A stretch of DNA of 57,333 nt from Myxococcales bacterium (GTDB taxonomy: Bacteria > Myxococcota_A > Polyangia > Palsa-1104), in contig PNAM01000004.1 in assembly GCA_003170275.1 (NCBI GenBank), positions 8,466-65,798 of the forward strand, in the 5' to 3' direction. Below are positions 43,638-53,200 of the stretch, piece after piece (position 1 is the stretch's first letter; each line of letters opens with the position of its first letter). The translations under genes were made by a program, and so were the position numbers. The notes under the pieces were generated by a model. That model did not search any database. It saw only the letters and a program-made list of their open reading frames with translations, and had not been told where the DNA came from.

Positions 43638-46600
43638 TCACGCGCGCCGGCCCCGCCGGAACAGCGCGTACAGCGCCGGCACCACGAACAGCGTTCCCAC
43701 CGTCGAGAGCGACAGCCCGCCGATCACCGCGACCGCGAGCGGGCGGTGCATCTCGGCGCCCGCGCCCAGGCCGAGGGCGAGCGGCAGCAGGCCGAACAGG
43801 GTGCACAGCGTCGTCATGAGGATCGGCCGCATGCGCAACTGCGCCGCCTCGACCAGCGCTTCGCCGACCGGCCGGCCGGCGGCCTCCAGCTCGCGCGTTC
43901 GATGCAGGAGGAGGATGCCGTTCTTGACCACCAGCCCGACCAACAGGATGCCGCCGAGCAACGACGAGACGTTGAGCGGCACGCGCACGATCACCAGCGC
44001 CACCAGCCCCCCCGCGATCGCCAGCGGCATGGCCGCCAGGATCGCCGCCGACGCGGCGAAGCTCGAGAACTGGAACACCAGCACCAGCAGCACCAGCGCC
44101 AGCGCGGCGCCAAGCGCGTAGCCGAGCGAGCGAAACGACTCCTGCTGCGAGCGGTGCTGGCCGCCCAGCTCCAGGCTCACGCCGGTGGCGAGCTTGAGGC
44201 TGGCCAGGCGGCCCTCGACCTCGGCGACCGCGCTGCCGAGATCGCGCTTCTCCAGCCGCGCGGTGACCGGCACCATCAGCCGCAGGTTCTCGCGCATGAT
44301 CTCCGACGGGGCGCAGCCATCTTCCACGTGCGCGAGCTCGGCCAGCGGAATCCACGCCCCGGCGGCGGTGTGCAGCCGCACCCGCTCGAGCGCGTGCTCG
44401 TCGAAGCGGCTCGCGTCGGGCCAGCGCACGCGCACCGGCACCAGCCGATCGTGCTCGGGCAGCGGCGTGGTGTCGAGGCCGAGCAGCGCGGCGCCCATCT
44501 GCGCGGCGATCGCCTGCGTGGTCAGGCCGGCGCGCCCGGCGGCGACCTGATCGATCTTCACCACGCGCTCGGGCGAGCACGCCATCTGCCCATCGAACAG
44601 ATCGACCAGACCCGGCACGTCGCGGATCGCCGTCGCCACGCGCCCCGCCTCGCGCCGCAGCACGATCTCGTCGCCGCCGAACAGCTTGAGCTCGATCGGC
44701 TCGGGCTCGCCCTCCAGATCGCCGAGCATGTCCTGCAACAGCTGGATCAGCTCGATGCGCACGCCCGGCAGCCGCGCGCCGAGCAGGCGCCGCTGGTCTT
44801 CCATGAGCGCTTCGATCGGCCGATGACGCGGCTTGAGTCGCACGATGATGTCGCCGCGGCTGGTCTCGGTCGCGCGCGGCGGGCCGAGCTCGGCGCCCAG
44901 GCGGCGGGTGAAGGTCGCGACGTCGGGATCGGCGCGCAAGAGCTCGTCGATCTGGCCGGCGAGCGCGTCGGACTCGGCGAGCGAGGTGCCGATCGGCGTG
45001 TAGTAGTCGAGCACGTAGGCGCCCTCGTCGAGCTCGGGGATGAAGCCGGACTCGACGAACCGGCCCGCGCCGAGGCCCGCCACGATCGCCACCAGCGCGG
45101 CGAGCACCACCCACGCGGGACGGCGCAGCGCGCGCTCGAGCCAGCCGCGATAGCGCAGCGCGAGCGCTTCTTCGCGCGGATGGGCCGACGAATGGCTCAG
45201 GCGCGCGGCGATCAGCGGCACGATCGTGAGTGCCAGCAGCAGCGACGCCAGCACCGCCGAAGCCAGCGACAGCGACAGCGCTGCGAAGAAGGTGCCGACC
45301 ACGCCGGAGAGGAACGCGAGCGGCGCGAACACCACCACTGTGGTGATGGTCGACGAGAAGATCGGTCCGGCCAGGCTCGACACGCCGATCTCGGCCGCCT
45401 CGCGCGGGGGGCGGCCGCTGGAGATCTCGCGGTGGATGGCCTCGACCACCACCACCGCGTCGTCGATCACCAGCCCGACCGCGATCGCCATGCCGCCCAG
45501 CGACATGAGGTTGAGCGATCCGTGAAACACGTACACCACCGCGCAGGCGGCGAGCAGCGAGCTCGGAATGGTCAGCGCCGCCAGCAGCGTCGAGCGCGCG
45601 TCGCGGAGAAAGAGAAAGATGACGATCGCCGAGAGCAGCGCGCCGAGCAGGATCGCGTCGCGCACCGATCCGGTGGCGGCCTTGATCAGCGGCGCCTGCT
45701 GGTACACCGCGGTGAGCGTCACGCCGGGGGGCAGCTCGCCGCGCAGGCGCTCGAGCTCGAGGTCGAGCGCGCGATCGAGCGAGACCACGTCGCCACCGAT
45801 GCGGCGCGCCACGTTCACCACCGCGGCCGGCCCGCGCGGCGAGCGCACCACCAGTCGCGCATCGGCCTGGCCCTCGGAGATGCGCGCCACGTCGCCGAGC
45901 CGCACCGGCGCGCGATCGGTGCCGCCGACGACGAAGTCGGCGAGCTGCGAGACCCCGTCGGCGTTGCCGCGCAGCACGATCGCGTAACGCCGATAGGCGC
46001 GATCGAGCCGCCCGACGGTGGCGTAGCGATTGGACTCCGACAGGCGCCGCCCCACCTCCTCGACGGTCAGCCCGGACGCCTCGGTGCGCGCCGGATCGAC
46101 CTCCACCTCGATCTCGCGCTCGAAGCCGGCGGTGACGGTGATCGGCCCCACGCCGGGCACGCGCGAGAGCGCGGGACGGACTTGATACAGCGCCACGTCG
46201 CGCAGCTGGGTCGGCGGCACGCTCCCGTCGACGTTGACGCTGTAGATGGGAAACGAGGTGGGCGTGATGCGCTCGGCGACCACGCTCGCATCGGCCGGCA
46301 GATCGTTGCGCACCTCGGCCAGCCGCGCCTGCACCAGCTGCAGCGCGACCACCATGTCGGTCTCGGGCTCGAACAGCACCGACAGCTCGGCAGCGCCGCG
46401 AATGGTCTTCGAGCGCACGCGCCGCACGCCGAGCACCGGCATCAGCGCCTCCTCGAGCGGCCGCGTCAGGTTGCGCAGCACGATCTCGGAGGTCCCGTCG
46501 GGCAGCGTGGCGACCACCGCGATGCGCGGAAACGACAGCTCGGGATACAGCCCGCTCGGCAGCTGGAGGTAGGCGAGCAGGCCCGCCGCCACCAGCAGCA

Positions 46601-46664
46601 CCATCGACAGCGCGACGCCGCGGCCGTGCCGCGAGACCCACGGCCCGAGCGTCACGACGGTCAC
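43638..46664 (-). CDS. RND-family efflux transporter, inner-membrane component
   Basis: 1008 residues. N-terminal helix (MTVVTLGPWVSRHGRGVALSMVLLVAAGLLAYLQLPSG), large periplasmic domains with PLEEALMPVLGVRRVRSKT, and the helix-4 proton relay aspartates in AIAVGLVIDDAVVVVEA. C-terminal membrane half ends LFVVPALYALFRRG. The helix-4 motif has Asp-Asp as in AcrB-type and CzcA-like pumps; drug or metal specificity cannot be set from sequence alone. It follows the adaptor gene by ATGA overlap. Confidence 0.93.
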   Translation of the reverse strand: MTVVTLGPWVSRHGRGVALSMVLLVAAGLLAYLQLPSGLYPELSFPRIAVVATLPDGTSEIVLRNLTRPLEEALMPVLGVRRVRSKTIRGAAELSVLFEPETDMVVALQLVQARLAEVRNDLPADASVVAERITPTSFPIYSVNVDGSVPPTQLRDVALYQVRPALSRVPGVGPITVTAGFEREIEVEVDPARTEASGLTVEEVGRRLSESNRYATVGRLDRAYRRYAIVLRGNADGVSQLADFVVGGTDRAPVRLGDVARISEGQADARLVVRSPRGPAAVVNVARRIGGDVVSLDRALDLELERLRGELPPGVTLTAVYQQAPLIKAATGSVRDAILLGALLSAIVIFLFLRDARSTLLAALTIPSSLLAACAVVYVFHGSLNLMSLGGMAIAVGLVIDDAVVVVEAIHREISSGRPPREAAEIGVSSLAGPIFSSTITTVVVFAPLAFLSGVVGTFFAALSLSLASAVLASLLLALTIVPLIAARLSHSSAHPREEALALRYRGWLERALRRPAWVVLAALVAIVAGLGAGRFVESGFIPELDEGAYVLDYYTPIGTSLAESDALAGQIDELLRADPDVATFTRRLGAELGPPRATETSRGDIIVRLKPRHRPIEALMEDQRRLLGARLPGVRIELIQLLQDMLGDLEGEPEPIELKLFGGDEIVLRREAGRVATAIRDVPGLVDLFDGQMACSPERVVKIDQVAAGRAGLTTQAIAAQMGAALLGLDTTPLPEHDRLVPVRVRWPDASRFDEHALERVRLHTAAGAWIPLAELAHVEDGCAPSEIMRENLRLMVPVTARLEKRDLGSAVAEVEGRLASLKLATGVSLELGGQHRSQQESFRSLGYALGAALALVLLVLVFQFSSFAASAAILAAMPLAIAGGLVALVIVRVPLNVSSLLGGILLVGLVVKNGILLLHRTRELEAAGRPVGEALVEAAQLRMRPILMTTLCTLFGLLPLALGLGAGAEMHRPLAVAVIGGLSLSTVGTLFVVPALYALFRRGRRA

Positions 46665-47722
46665 GGCGCGAGCTCCACCCGGGTGCCGTTGGGCAGCGCG
46701 TAGCCGCCGGCGACGATCACCCGATCGCCCGCGGCCAGGCCGGCCGTCACCTCGATCACGTCGCCGGCCTCGGAGCCGAGCACCACCGAGCGGTGGGCCA
46801 CCGTGCCGTCGGCGTTGACGATCGCCACCTCGCTGGCCGCGCCGCCGTCGCCCGGCAGCAGCGCCTCCCTCGGCACGGCCAGCCCGTCGTGCGGCGGGCC
46901 GAGCAGCGCGCCGCGCGTGAACATGCCGCCGCGCAGGCGTCCGTTGTGGTTGGTCACGCGGATGCGCACGGTCACGGTGTTGGTCGCGGTGTCGACCAGC
47001 GGCGCGATCGCTTCGACCGTGCCGGCGAGCGTGCCCACGCCTTCCACGTTCAGCTCGGCCGCCTCGCCGACCGTCACCTGGCCGACGCGCGAGGCGGCCA
47101 CCGGCGCGCGCACGTCGAGCTCGCGCGTGTCGGCGATCTCGATCACCGGCGTGCCGTTGCCGTCGACCGGCTGGCCGGCGGGCACCAGGATCGCGGCCAC
47201 CACGCCGGCGATCGGCGCGCGCAACGTGGCGCGGCCGAGCTGCACCTCGGCGGTGCCGCCCACCGCTTGCGCCTGCTTGACGCCGCTGTCGGCGGCGACC
47301 ATCTGAGCGTGCGCGTCGTCGACCTCCTGGCGCGAGGCGATGCCGTCCTTGTAGAGCTTTTCGGTGCGGGCCAGGCGTGTGCGCGCGTTCTCCAGCTGCG
47401 CGCGCATCAGCGCCTTCTGCGCGTCTGATTCGCTCACGCGATCGCGCAGCGGCTGCGCCTCGACGTGCGCCAGCTCCTGGCCGATCTTGACCAGATCGCC
47501 TTCGGCGACGAACACGCGATCGACGCGCCCCGCCACCAGCGCGCCCACCTTGACGTCGCGGCCGGGCAGCGGCGAGAGCACGCCGGCGATCTGGATGCGC
47601 GGCGCGATCTTGCCGCGTTGCACGGTCACCACGCGCACCGACGGCGCGTGCGCGGGCCGCTCGGCCTCTTCGTGCGGGCAGCCCGCGAGCAGGAGCGCGC
47701 TAAGGAACAGAGAGCGTGACAC
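46661..47722 (-). CDS. Membrane-fusion (periplasmic adaptor) lipoprotein of the RND pump
   Basis: 353 residues. Lipobox LLLAGC at residues 10-15, then the biotinyl-lipoyl halves (GRVDRVFVAEGDLVKIGQELAHVEA, VQLGRATLRAPIAGVVAAILVPAGQPV), a coiled-coil hairpin between them (residues about 90-150), and beta-barrel and membrane-proximal domains. Overlaps the TolC gene by 23 bp and the RND gene by 4 bp. Confidence 0.93.
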   Translation of the reverse strand: MSRSLFLSALLLAGCPHEEAERPAHAPSVRVVTVQRGKIAPRIQIAGVLSPLPGRDVKVGALVAGRVDRVFVAEGDLVKIGQELAHVEAQPLRDRVSESDAQKALMRAQLENARTRLARTEKLYKDGIASRQEVDDAHAQMVAADSGVKQAQAVGGTAEVQLGRATLRAPIAGVVAAILVPAGQPVDGNGTPVIEIADTRELDVRAPVAASRVGQVTVGEAAELNVEGVGTLAGTVEAIAPLVDTATNTVTVRIRVTNHNGRLRGGMFTRGALLGPPHDGLAVPREALLPGDGGAASEVAIVNADGTVAHRSVVLGSEAGDVIEVTAGLAAGDRVIVAGGYALPNGTRVELAP

Positions 47723-48896
47723 CGGTCGCCTCCTCCAATTCGGCGCGCGCCGCCTGCACGGCGTAGAGCGCCTCGGTGCGGCCGAGCCGCGCGTCGAGCA
47801 CCGCGCGCTCGGCTTCGATCAGCGGCAACAGGCCGGTCCTCCCCGCGGCGAAGCCCTCGCGCGCCATCTGCTCCACCAGGATCGCGTTGGGCACGTACTC
47901 CTCCTCGAAGAAGCGCGCGCGCACCGCCGCCGCGGTGAAGTTCTCGTACGCGGCGCGCACCGCGCTGTCGATGCGCAGGCCGGCCGCGCGCGCCTTGAGC
48001 TCGGCGAGCCGCGCCTCGGCCTCGGCGCGCTCGATCGGGCCGCCGTTCAGGTTGAGCACCGGCAGATCGAAGCTGAGCGCGCCGCGCGGCCCGACGCAGT
48101 ACGAGCTGCCGCCGCAGGTCGAGGGATCGAGCAGCTCCACGCCCAGCTCCAGCGTCGGCACCGGCCGGCGGTCGGCGCGCGCGGCGTGCGCGCGGGCCAA
48201 CGCGGCGGCGCGCTCGGCGGAGATCGCGCGCAGCTCCGGATGGCGATCGTGCGCATCTGCGAGCAAGCTGTCGAGCGGCGGCGTGGCGCCCACCGTCGCC
48301 AGCGGCTCCGCCAGCGCGCCGAGCGTCTCGGCCGGCGCGCCGAGCATGCGCGCGAGCTCGAGCCGCGCCACACGCGCCAGCGCCTTGCGATCGGACACGT
48401 CCTGTTGCGCGCGCACGAACACCAGCGCCGCCTGCCGCTCGTCGAGGCGCGTGCCGGTGCCCACGTCGTACTTCTCGCGCGCCATGTCGGCGATGCGCAT
48501 GGTGAGCTGCCCCGCCTCCGCCGCGATCCCCACCTCGTCGTCGGCGCGCGCCACCGCGTAGTAGGCGAGCCGCGCATCGTGCCTCAGCTTCCAGCGCGTC
48601 CACTGCACCTCGCTGGTGGTCTGCTGCAGGCCGCGCTCCGCCGCCTGCACGTGCGCGCCGCGCTGGCCAAAGATCGGCAGGTGGAACTGCAACGCGCCAT
48701 TGAAGCGCGGCTCCGAGATCCCGGCGCCGAGCACCAGCGCGGGGTTGGGAAACATGCGCGCGGAGTGCACGTCGGCGCGCGCGATGGCGATCTGCGCCGC
48801 GGCCACCGCCTGCTCGGGCCCGCGCTCCGCCACCCGGTCGAGCACGTCGGCGAGGCGCAGGAGGGACAGCAGGAGGGCCACGACCGGGGCGGTCAC
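47700..48896 (-). CDS. TolC-family outer-membrane efflux protein
   Basis: 398 residues with a leading hydrophobic segment and the two OEP repeats, including RADVHSARMFPNPALVLGAG and the later NLNGGPIERAEAEARLAELKARA stretches, and coiled-coil-rich regions. The GTG start at 48896 follows TATCTT by six bases; a slightly later start is possible. First gene of the pump operon. Probable operator repeats lie about 28 bp upstream. Confidence 0.88.
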   Translation of the reverse strand: MTAPVVALLLSLLRLADVLDRVAERGPEQAVAAAQIAIARADVHSARMFPNPALVLGAGISEPRFNGALQFHLPIFGQRGAHVQAAERGLQQTTSEVQWTRWKLRHDARLAYYAVARADDEVGIAAEAGQLTMRIADMAREKYDVGTGTRLDERQAALVFVRAQQDVSDRKALARVARLELARMLGAPAETLGALAEPLATVGATPPLDSLLADAHDRHPELRAISAERAAALARAHAARADRRPVPTLELGVELLDPSTCGGSSYCVGPRGALSFDLPVLNLNGGPIERAEAEARLAELKARAAGLRIDSAVRAAYENFTAAAVRARFFEEEYVPNAILVEQMAREGFAAGRTGLLPLIEAERAVLDARLGRTEALYAVQAARAELEEATGVTLSVP

Positions 48897-48923
48897 CCGA
48901 TCAAGATAGGCGGCGGGCGGCGG

Positions 48924-48946
48924 CTGAACATGAAGATGAGATGAAG
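48924..48946. promoter_or_regulatory. Direct repeats upstream of the pump operon
   Basis: ATGAAG occurs at 48930-48935 and 48941-48946, 11 bp apart, within a CTGAACATGAAG context. One-turn spacing is typical of OmpR/PhoB-family dimers. The position upstream of the TATCTT -10 hexamer fits activation by the regulator encoded at 42905-43576. Confidence 0.5.
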
Positions 48947-48994
48947 CCTCACCGGCCCCGCCGCGGAGTATATGCTTCGCCCCGGAGGCGAGAG

Positions 48995-49357
48995 ATGATC
49001 GACCACATCAGCTTGCGGGTTACCGATTTCGCGCGCGCCAAGGCGTTCTACGTCGCCGCGCTGGCGCCGCTCGGATACACCGCGCTCATGGAGTTCCCCG
49101 GCATGCTGGGCCTCGGCATCGACGGCAAGCCCGACTTCTGGCTCACCGAAGCGCCCGCCACCACGCCCACGCACATCGCGTTTCGCGCGCGCAGCCGAGC
49201 GCTGGTCAAGGCGTTCCACGACGCGGCGATCGCGGCCGGCGGCAAGGACAACGGCGCGCCCGGCCCGCGCAAGGAGTACCACCCCAATTACTTCGGCGCG
49301 TTCGTCTCCGATCCCGACGGCCACAACATCGAGGCGGTGGTCCACACCACCGAGTGA
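48995..49357 (+). CDS. VOC-family (glyoxalase-like) protein
   Basis: 120 residues. Start MIDHISLRVTDFARAKAFYVAALAPLGYTALM and end GAFVSDPDGHNIEAVVH are the two beta-alpha-beta-beta-beta modules of the vicinal oxygen chelate fold, with the metal-ligand His of the first strand and Glu of the last. RBS GGAGGCGAGAG before the ATG at 48995. Substrate unknown. Confidence 0.88.
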   Translation: MIDHISLRVTDFARAKAFYVAALAPLGYTALMEFPGMLGLGIDGKPDFWLTEAPATTPTHIAFRARSRALVKAFHDAAIAAGGKDNGAPGPRKEYHPNYFGAFVSDPDGHNIEAVVHTTE

Positions 49358-49364
49358 TCGCAGG

Positions 49365-50096
49365 ATGCGCTGGCTGATGGTGGTGCTCGCGTTGTGCGCG
49401 CCGGGTTGCGCCGCCTCGAGCTTGCGCGAGCGGGTCACGCCGTTTCCGCCGGGCACGCCGCACGCAGTTCCCTGGCAGCTCAACCGCGAGCTGTTGCAGC
49501 CGGTCAACAAGCGCATTCAGTTCGTCGTCGAGATCTTGCAGGGCCACCTGCCCGAGCCCGAAGCGCTCGACGATCTGGTCCGGCTCGCCGCGCGCTATGG
49601 CGAGCGTCCCGCGTCGTGGGTGCTGAGCGGCGGTCCGGGCGCGCCGGTCCGTGCGCTCGATCCCGACACCACGTACGTGTTCATCCGCTACGTCGGCTGG
49701 CGCATCCCCAACTTCGGGCTCTCGTTTGCGCAGCAGTTTGCCGGGCGGCGCGTCTACCTGATCGAGATCAACCAGTCGCGGCACCGCCGCTGGCGCTCGT
49801 CGGTGTTGCCCGAGCGCCGCCTGGAAGAGCAGACCCTGGTGCACGAATACGGCCACCTGCTCGGCCTGCCGCCGTACGACCACGGGTACTTTCAGCGCTA
49901 TCCGGATTTTTCCGGCGGCGCACACTGCGTGAACCCAGACTGCCCGCTCACCAAACCGACCCTCCGATCGATCCTGTTCGGCATCGGCAACACCGCGTTT
50001 CGACGACGCTTTCTCGAGGACTATTGTGCGCAGTGCCGGCGCGCCATCGAGGCCGCCAAGGCCTACTGGCGAATCAATGGGCAACCATACATCTAA
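49365..50096 (+). CDS. Archaemetzincin-like metallopeptidase lipoprotein
   Basis: 243 residues. Lipobox LCAPGC at 10-15. Zinc motif HEYGHLLGL at 160-168 with a third His in YDHG (173), then a CVNPDC pair (188-193) and a CAQC pair (221-224), the cysteine pattern of archaemetzincins (C-x4-C ... C-x2-C). The loop between the helix and the first Cys is longer than in classical members, and the Met-turn is not obvious. Probably a surface or periplasmic zinc peptidase. Starts 8 bp after the VOC gene. Confidence 0.75.
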   Translation: MRWLMVVLALCAPGCAASSLRERVTPFPPGTPHAVPWQLNRELLQPVNKRIQFVVEILQGHLPEPEALDDLVRLAARYGERPASWVLSGGPGAPVRALDPDTTYVFIRYVGWRIPNFGLSFAQQFAGRRVYLIEINQSRHRRWRSSVLPERRLEEQTLVHEYGHLLGLPPYDHGYFQRYPDFSGGAHCVNPDCPLTKPTLRSILFGIGNTAFRRRFLEDYCAQCRRAIEAAKAYWRINGQPYI

Positions 50097-50117
50097 CCCC
50101 TGATCGGGGCGTTTTTC
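50097..50117 (+). terminator. Short intrinsic terminator after the metallopeptidase gene
   Basis: CCCC-TGATC-GGGG followed by CGTTTTTCC, starting right after the stop codon. Stem is short (4-5 bp), so strength is uncertain. Confidence 0.5.
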
Positions 50118-50267
50118 CTCCGCGGTGCGGCACCGTGCCCCAGGTGGTTTCGGTCCCACCCTCCGCAACGAGCCGTTTGCAGTGGGAGTCTCGCTGCGAT
50201 CTCGGGCACTTGATTGCGAGCGCGGTCGAACCGCCGCACGGCTCACAATTTGCGTCCAGAACACGTG

Positions 50268-53200
50268 ATGCAGCACGCCGATGAACCCTCTTTTGTTGAC
50301 GAAGAAGACTGGGTCGCGGCGCTCGCGGCTGCCAATGCGCGTGCCAACACGATCGAGCCGGCGGACGAGGTCGAAGCCGTCGAGGCGGTCGAAGCCGTCG
50401 AGCCGGTCGAAGCCGTCGAGCCGGCCGAGCCGCCCGTCGCGCTGAGCAGCGAGTTCACCGACGAGGCGATCGACGCCTGGCTCGAGCCGATCCCGTCCGA
50501 GGACCTGGCCCTCGAGGTGGCGCGGCTGGTCGAGCTGTTGCGCAGCGGGCGATCGATCTTGTGCGCCGGGCCGCGGCTGGTCGAGGGACGTCTGACCTGC
50601 GTGGAGCTGATCGCGCGCCTGTTGTCGACGCTGCCCGCCGCCGAGACGCGCGACGTGTGGCCGGTGCTCGAGCGAAATCCGTTGGCCGCCGCCGGCTTCG
50701 TGCGCCGCCGGCTCGGCGCGGAGTTCGCGTCGGAGCTGCGCATGGCGACCAGCGGCCTGGCGCTGCCGGGGATCGCGCGGATGCTGGGCGCGCTGCCGTT
50801 CCGCGGGCTGGTCACCACCTCGTACGACGACACCATCGACGAAGCGTTCGCGCGCGAGGGTCGGCCGCTGCGCGTCTACACGCCGCGCGACGGCGCCGCG
50901 CTCGCCAAGGACGCCAAGCAGCCGTTCGTGCTCAAGGTGCTCGGCGACGTGAGCCGCGAGGACACGCTGGTGTGGTCCTCCGAAGATCTGCAGCTCGCGC
51001 TCGCCGACGCCGAGTTTCGCGCCGCGGCGCACGAGCTGTATCGCTCGCGCAGCTTCTTGTTCGTCGGGTTCCAGCGCACCGATCTCGACCTGCTGATCCT
51101 GCTCGAGCGCGTGTTCGCCGGCGCCAATCCGGGCGAGGTCGAGCACTACGCGGTGCTGCCGGGCCTGAGCGAGATCGAGAAGGACGAGCTGTTCGCGGCC
51201 TGGAAGATCCGCGTGCTGTCCGAGGAGAACGCCGACGCGCTGGCGCACGCGCTGCAGACCGCGCTCGCCGCCACGCTCGCCGAGGAGCTCCCCGCCGACG
51301 ACGACACCGACGGGTGGCTGGCGCTGCTCGCCGAAGATCCCGCGCGCGCGGACGCCATCGACCGGCTCGATCGCATGGGCGCCGAGCTGCACGAGCAGGG
51401 CGACTACGACCAGCTGATCGAGCTGGTGATCGGCCGGGTCGCGATCGAGCCCGAGGCGGCGCGGCGCGCGGAGATGCTGCTCAAGATCGCGCGCATCTTC
51501 GAGCACGATGCGGACGATCCGGAGCGCGCGCTGACCACGCTGATGGCGGCGTACAAAGAGGATCCGGGCCTCGCCGCGTGGCGCGACCTGGAGCGGCTGG
51601 CCACCGCCGCCGCGGGCTGGGACGGGCTCGAGAGCGAATTCGCCGACGTGCTGCCGTCGCTGCCGGCCGAGGTGCGCGCGCCGCTGTACCGCCGCTTGCA
51701 GCGCTGGCCCGAGCTGGCCGAAGCGCTCGATCGCCTGGCGGCCAACCCAGGCGAGCACGACGCGCGCGCGCTGCGCATCGAGGCGGCCGAGCTGTACGCC
51801 AGCCAGCTGGCCGATCCGCTCTCTGCGACAGCGCGCTACGAGGCGCTCGCTTCGGAGACGCCGCATCACCTGGGCATCTTGCGCGCGCTCGAGCGGCTCT
51901 ACGAGCTCGAGGGCCGGCACGAAAAGTATCTGAAGATCCTCGCGCGCCAGGTGGGCGCCGTCGAGACCAACGAGGAGCGCGCTACGCTCTACCGCCGGCT
52001 GGCGCTGTTGTGGGAAGAAGAGCCCGACGGCGCCACGCGCGCCGAGGCGCTGTGGGAGACGCTGCTCGATCTGGAGCCGCAGGCGGAGGACGCGCTGCGG
52101 GCGCTGGCGCGCCTATACGCCGTCGAGCACAAGTGGCCCGAGCTGATCGAGGCGCTGCGCCGCCACGCGGCCTTCTCGTCGCTGCCGGTGCAGGCCGAGC
52201 TGTACGGAAAGATCGGCGAGCTGTACGAGCGGGAGCTGCGCGACTTCGACAACGCGCTCGAGGCGTATCGCGTGGCCGACGCGGCGAGCTCGTCGCCGGA
52301 GACACTGGCCGCGCTGACCCGGCTGTGCGAGCTGACCGGCGCGAGCGAGCAGGCGATCGAGCTGCTCGATCGGCGCGCGCTCTTGACGCGCGATCCGGGC
52401 GTGGCCCTCGGCTTCATCTATCGCGCCGGCGTGCTGTGCGGCGATCGCCACGACAAGGCGGGCGCCGAGAAGCGCTTGTCGCGCGTGCTCGAGCTCGATC
52501 CGGAGCACGCGCAGGCGATGACCGCGCTCGCCGATCTCTACCGGCAGAGCGGCGAGTTCCTGCGCGCGGCCAAGCTGTTCGTCGAGGCGGTGGGCCACGC
52601 GCTCAACCGGCTCGAGCGCACGCGGCTGTTGGTCGCGGCGGGCGAGATGTACGAGCGCGTGGACGATCCGCACCGCGCCGCCGAGCTGTTCCTCGAGGCG
52701 CTCTCCGAAGATCCCGAGCACCTGCACGCCGCCGAGCGCGCCGCCGAATTGCTCGCGCCGACCGATCGCCACGCGGACCTGATGCCGGTGCTCGAGCTGC
52801 TGGTGCGCAAGCAGGCGCCCGACGAGGTCCAGGTCGAGCGGCTGGTGCGGCTCGGACGCGCCGCGGTCGCGCTCGAGCTCGACGACAAGGCGGACAAGGC
52901 GTTCGCGCGGGCGGCCGAGCTCGATCCCAAGCACCTGCACGCGCAGCGCTCGCTCGCCGCGCACCACCTGCGCAACGAGCGCTGGGCACCCGCGCTCTCG
53001 GCGCTCGATCGCGTGTTCCAGCACCACATCGATCGGCTGCCGGTCGGCGAGCACGTCGAGCTGTTCAGCGAGATGGGCCGCTGCGAGCTGATGCTCGGCT
53101 CGCGCGAGGGCGCCCGCGAGCTGTTGGCGCGCGCGCTGGAACTCGATCCGACGCATCGCCCGTCGCTGCTGGCGCAGATGAAGCTGGCCGAGGGATCGCC

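Noticed and set aside
43638..48896. Heavy-metal (Czc-type) assignment of the efflux operon
   Set aside because: Metal- and drug-type RND pumps cannot be separated reliably from the motifs visible here, so the call is kept general.
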